8,653 bases of DNA from an uncultured Eubacteriales bacterium (GTDB taxonomy: Bacteria > Bacillota_A > Clostridia > Christensenellales > Aristaeellaceae): positions 1-8,653 of the forward strand of contig CACXEB010000040.1 of the NCBI GenBank assembly GCA_902766515.1, given 5' to 3'. Each line of letters opens with the position of its first letter. The stretch's first letter is position 1. A model generated the notes under the pieces. It did no database searches, had not been told where the DNA came from, and saw nothing but the letters and a program-made list of their open reading frames with translations. The translations under genes and the position numbers were made by a program. This document shows, piece after piece, positions 5,867-8,653 of this stretch.

Positions 5867-7135
5867 ATGGCGGATCAACGGTTTCATACGGAAAACACGG
5901 TTTCCGGCCGGACGGGGACGGTGCTGGCGGTCGGCGGCGGGCCGGCGGGCATGGCGGCAGCCCTGGCCGCGGCGGAGGCCGGCGCGGCGGTGACCCTGCT
6001 GGAGCGGCGGCCCCGGCCGGGCAAAAAGCTGCTGGCGACCGGCAACGGGCGCTGCAACCTGGCCAACCGGGGCCGACCGGTCTATTTCGGCGATGCCCGC
6101 TTCGCGCGGCGCGCCCTGGCCGCCCTGCCGCCGGAAATGCTGCTGCGCCGGCTCGAAGCGTGGGGCCTGCCGCTGTATACCGATCCGGAGCAGCGCGTGT
6201 ATCCGGCCACCCAGCAGGCGGCCAGCGTGCTCAGCGTCCTGTGCGCGCGCCTGGCCGAAGCGCGGGTACAGCTGGTGACCGACGCGGACGTCCTGGACGT
6301 GAAGCGGACCGGCGGGGCGTTTGCCGTCCTGACCCGCGACGGGCGGCGCTGGTCTGCGGACCGCGTGATCCTCGCGACGGGCGGCCTGGCCGGCGGCGCC
6401 CTGGGCAGCCGGCCGGAGGATTATGCCCTCGCTTCCAACCTGGGCCATCCGGTCACGGACCGATTTCCGGGCCTCACGCCGCTGACGGTGGCACCGGGCC
6501 CCTTCCGGAAGCTGAGCGGCCTGAGGATGCCGGCCCGGATCGGGCTGTACGCGGGCGGCCTGCCGCAGGCGGCGAGCGCGGGCGAGATCCTGCTGACGGA
6601 CGATGGGGTGAGCGGCATCTGCGCCATGCAGCTGGCCCGGGACGCGCACAGGCTGATCGGCGAAGGGCTGGCGCCCGAGCTGCGGCTGGACCTGTCGCCG
6701 GTCTTCTTTCCGGAGGAACGGGCGTACTGCCGGCTGCCCGGCGGGATGCCGGACACGTACGCGCGCACGCTCGCGCTGCTGCGCGAACGGCAGGCCGCCT
6801 TCGGCCCGGCGGGCGTCCTGCCGGGACTGGTGCCGGAAAAGCTGATCCCCCTCTGCCCCGCCGGCAGTCCGGAGCGGCTGGCGGCCTTCCTGACCGACAC
6901 GCGGCTCAGGGTCACCGGCACGCGCCCCATGGCGCAGGCGCAGGTCACCTGCGGCGGGGTGGATACCCGGACCGTGGATCCGGAGACCATGGCTTCCCGC
7001 CTCTGCCCCGGCCTGTACCTGGCCGGCGAGCTGCTGGACGTGGACGGCGACTGCGGCGGCTTCAACATCCAGTTCGCCCTGATCACGGGCCTGCTGGCCG
7101 GCCGGGCCGCGGCGGAACAGGGGCATCGGCCCTGA
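5867..7135 (+). CDS. HI0933-family NAD(P)/FAD-dependent oxidoreductase (BaiN-like flavoprotein)
   Basis: This is a 422-residue two-dinucleotide-binding flavoprotein. Near the N-terminus [18 protein letters not shown] (from residue 23) is the FAD-binding turn, and LLER the acidic end of the second strand. [16 protein letters not shown] is the diagnostic HI0933-family motif. ATGG follows mid-protein, and the C-terminus carries [22 protein letters not shown] and [15 protein letters not shown], the usual FAD-closing segment. Family members are annotated as aminoacetone oxidase-like or BaiN-like; few have a proven substrate, so none is assigned. ATG at 5867 is preferred, with AGGGG eight bases upstream; GTG at 5858, three codons earlier in frame, is an alternative with a GGGA site. 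The segment normally reading close to GSTGDGY is GSRPEDY here (residues 180-186). The Nudix gene begins 11 bases after the stop, so the two are probably co-transcribed. Confidence 0.88.
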   Translation: MADQRFHTENTVSGRTGTVLAVGGGPAGMAAALAAAEAGAAVTLLERRPRPGKKLLATGNGRCNLANRGRPVYFGDARFARRALAALPPEMLLRRLEAWGLPLYTDPEQRVYPATQQAASVLSVLCARLAEARVQLVTDADVLDVKRTGGAFAVLTRDGRRWSADRVILATGGLAGGALGSRPEDYALASNLGHPVTDRFPGLTPLTVAPGPFRKLSGLRMPARIGLYAGGLPQAASAGEILLTDDGVSGICAMQLARDAHRLIGEGLAPELRLDLSPVFFPEERAYCRLPGGMPDTYARTLALLRERQAAFGPAGVLPGLVPEKLIPLCPAGSPERLAAFLTDTRLRVTGTRPMAQAQVTCGGVDTRTVDPETMASRLCPGLYLAGELLDVDGDCGGFNIQFALITGLLAGRAAAEQGHRP

Positions 7136-7146
7136 AAGGAGATACC

Positions 7147-7608
7147 ATGCCGGCTTATACCCATTTCGAAACGTCCTGCGGCGCGGTGGTGTTCACCCGG
7201 ACGGAGGCGGGCATCCTGTACCTGCTGGTCCGCTCGCCCGACGGATACTGGGGCTTCCCGAAAGGGCACATGGAACCCGGCGAAACCGAGGAGCAGACCG
7301 CGCGGCGGGAGATCCGGGAGGAAACCGGCGTCGACGTCCGCCTCCTGCCCGGCTTCCGCGAGACCTACGCGCATCCCCTCGCGCGGGAGGGCCGCCCCGA
7401 TACCCTCAAGCGGAACGTCTTCTTTCTCGCGGAATTCGAAGGACAGCGCATCGTCCCCCAGCTGTCAGAGCTTTCCGCCGCGGAGCTGATGTCCTGCGGC
7501 CAGGCAGCGGCCGCGCTGGCCTTCGAGACCGACCGCCGGATCCTGGCCGCCGCGCAGCGGCTGCTGGCCGGCGCGGACAGGCCTGGTCCGGACGGCCGGC
7601 AGCGCTGA
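7147..7608 (+). CDS. Nudix hydrolase, Ap4A-hydrolase-like
   Basis: The 153-residue protein contains a complete Nudix box at residues 40-62: Gly40, Glu46, then REIREETGV (54-62), with the metal-binding REUxEE glutamates intact. The preceding SCGAVVF (10-16) and [14 protein letters not shown] (33-46) are typical of asymmetric diadenosine tetraphosphate hydrolases and related housekeeping Nudix proteins, which split nucleoside diphosphates linked to another group. The exact substrate cannot be read from the sequence. The last 15 or so residues (after RLLAG) are Gly/Pro/Arg-rich and look like an unstructured extension. ATG at 7147 has AAAGGAG five bases upstream, overlapping the flavoprotein stop by one base, consistent with a two-gene operon that ends at the terminator near 7690. 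Confidence 0.9.
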   Translation: MPAYTHFETSCGAVVFTRTEAGILYLLVRSPDGYWGFPKGHMEPGETEEQTARREIREETGVDVRLLPGFRETYAHPLAREGRPDTLKRNVFFLAEFEGQRIVPQLSELSAAELMSCGQAAAALAFETDRRILAAAQRLLAGADRPGPDGRQR

Positions 7609-7669
7609 TCCCGTCCCCCGGCGCGCCGGACGGACACCGGCCATATGTTACAAAAGCGTAATATAACGG

Positions 7670-7703
7670 AAAAGACAATGTTAAACAATTGTCTTTTTCT
7701 TTT
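7670..7703 (+). terminator. AT-rich intrinsic terminator after the Nudix gene
   Basis: A ten-base stem, AAAAGACAAT (7670-7679) pairing with ATTGTCTTTT (7688-7697), closes an eight-base loop and runs directly into a T-rich tract with one C interruption. The stem is AT-rich and so weaker than a typical GC-rich terminator, but its A and T flanks make it usable in either direction. It separates the Nudix operon from the gene at 7773. Confidence 0.65.
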
Positions 7704-7713
7704 CGGATTCTTA

Positions 7714-7722
7714 TGCTACAAT
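7714..7722 (+). promoter_or_regulatory. Extended -10 promoter for the coiled-coil gene
   Basis: TGC followed by TACAAT (7717-7722) is a good extended -10. No strong -35 is seen; the T-rich tail of the preceding terminator occupies that position. Transcription would begin near 7729, leaving a leader of about 44 bases. Confidence 0.55.
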
Positions 7723-7772
7723 GGTTTCAGCGAGTATCCCAGCCAATTTTTTAGAGAAGGAGCGTTTTTGAA

Positions 7773-8653
7773 ATGAAAAAAGCCTTGATTGTCGTCAGTT
7801 CGTGCCTGCTGGTCGCGATTGTGGCCATCTGCATTATCGCCAGCCGGATGAGCGGCCAGAAAGCGGATCTCGAAGTCTCCAACCGCAACCTGAACGCCTC
7901 TGTCGAGGAATCCAAGGGCTTCCAGCAGAGCCTGGTGGACGCCGAGAAGGAAATCGAAGACCTCAAGGGTCAGGTCGCCACTGCCGAGGATAACGCCAAC
8001 CAGCTGAACCAGGCCAAGACCGATCTGGAAAACCAGCTGAAGACCGTCGAAGCGCAGCTGAAGGAATCCAATGATTCCATCGCCGCTTACGAAACCCGCG
8101 TCAACGAAGCCGAAGCGGCCGTGAAGGAAATGACCGAAAAGCTGGCCGCCGCCGAGCAGAACATGCAGGAAGCCCAGGCTGCCGCCGCCGCCGCGGAAGA
8201 AAAGGTGGCCGCGCTGACCGAAGAGCTGACCCAGGTGCAGACCCAGCTCGAAACTGCAGCGAACCAGAACACCGAGCTGACCGCCCGCGCTGAGGCCCTG
8301 ACCAACGAGCTCGCTGTCGCCCAGGGAATGCTGACCGAAGCGACCGCCCGCGCGGAAAAAGCCGAAGGCGAATATACCACGATTACGGACAGCCTGCGCA
8401 TCCTTTTCGCCGCGGCTTATCCGAACCTCACGCCCAACGCTCCCGAAGCCGCGCCGGAAGCCGCTGAGCCCGCTCCCGAAGCCGTGACCGAGCCCGAAGC
8501 GGCCCCCGAAGCCGAGGCCACTGAGGCTGCGCCTGAAGCGGAAGCTACCGAGCCCGCCCCTGAAGTCGCTCCCGAGGCCGAAGTCACCGTGTCCGAGCCC
8601 GATGCCGCGAACGGCGCTGAAGCCGCTCCCGAAGCTGAAGCTGAGCCCGCCGC
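7773..8653 (+). CDS. N-terminally anchored coiled-coil protein with Pro/Glu/Ala-rich tail, partial
   Basis: The gene is open to the right edge, with 293 complete codons and no stop. ATG at 7773 follows AAGGAG by ten bases. Residues 4-24 (starting ALIVVSSCLLVAIVAI) form a single hydrophobic segment after two lysines, acting as an uncleaved anchor or a signal peptide; Cys11 is not in a good lipobox. Residues about 30-205 are rich in Glu, Gln, Lys and Ala with heptad-like leucines, as in long coiled coils, and contain no Pro. A short hydrophobic stretch (SLRILFAAAYPNLTP) separates this from a tail, from about residue 219, of repeated Ala-Pro-Glu-Ala units. Low-complexity composition makes homology weak, so no function is assigned. 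A cell-envelope scaffold or surface stalk is plausible. The protein differs from its neighbours in composition. Confidence 0.75.
   Translation, partial: MKKALIVVSSCLLVAIVAICIIASRMSGQKADLEVSNRNLNASVEESKGFQQSLVDAEKEIEDLKGQVATAEDNANQLNQAKTDLENQLKTVEAQLKESNDSIAAYETRVNEAEAAVKEMTEKLAAAEQNMQEAQAAAAAAEEKVAALTEELTQVQTQLETAANQNTELTARAEALTNELAVAQGMLTEATARAEKAEGEYTTITDSLRILFAAAYPNLTPNAPEAAPEAAEPAPEAVTEPEAAPEAEATEAAPEAEATEPAPEVAPEAEVTVSEPDAANGAEAAPEAEAEPA
8433..8653 (+). repeat. Low-complexity coding repeat, (A)PEA units
   Basis: Degenerate tandem units of roughly CCCGAAGCC/GCTGAGCCC encode Ala-Pro-Glu-Ala-type repeats in the tail of the coiled-coil protein. Units vary in length and in third positions and in interspersed Thr and Val, so they are not recent exact duplications. 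The tract continues past the window edge. Confidence 0.7.

Noticed and set aside
8087..8401. Ser/Ala-rich antisense frame opposite the coiled-coil gene.
   Set aside because: This is the mirror of Glu/Ala-rich coding sequence, where GAA/GCC codons give Phe/Ser/Ala in the reverse frame; it has no independent signals.
1..8653. CRISPR arrays, tRNA or rRNA genes, insertion sequences, attachment sites.
   Set aside because: No spaced direct repeats, cloverleaf-like segments, transposase motifs or terminal inverted repeats were seen on reading both strands.

Overview
The window is GC-rich bacterial DNA with tightly packed genes, strong AGGAGG-type ribosome binding sites, sigma-A-like promoters and alternative TTG and GTG starts. 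Gene content (CNNM/CorC-type membrane protein, potassium-type pyruvate kinase, HI0933-family flavoprotein, Ap4A-type Nudix hydrolase) fits a high-GC member of the Bacillota, probably a clostridial gut or rumen lineage. That placement is inferred from style and gene families; no rRNA or other taxonomic marker is present.

Layout: from about 5665 leftward to base 1 lies one apparent minus-strand operon of six genes: a membrane-anchored protein with a C-terminal Cys/His cluster (5617-4499), a CNNM/CorC transporter-like protein (4468-3083), pyruvate kinase (3090-1672), a class I methyltransferase (1666-968), an ATP-dependent RNA ligase-family protein (971-168), and the N-terminus of an HD-domain protein (171 to beyond base 1). 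After a 30-base gap between the first two genes, the remaining genes are overlapped or spaced by only a few bases. A divergent promoter region (5618-5866) separates this operon from a plus-strand pair, an HI0933-family flavoprotein and a Nudix hydrolase, which ends at an AT-rich terminator. A further plus-strand gene starts at 7773 and runs off the right edge; it encodes an N-terminally anchored coiled-coil protein with a Pro/Glu/Ala-rich tail.

The most interesting part is the left end. Methyltransferase, RNA ligase and HD protein are joined by 4-base stop/start overlaps and look like an RNA end-repair cassette: an HD phosphoesterase (perhaps fused to a polynucleotide kinase outside the window) to heal ends, a ligase to seal them, and a methyltransferase of unknown target that could mark the repaired RNA or its ends. 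The cassette is attached downstream of pyruvate kinase, so it may be co-transcribed with housekeeping genes. The HD gene is cut by the window edge just where its first metal-binding histidine would be expected, so the kinase part cannot be seen.
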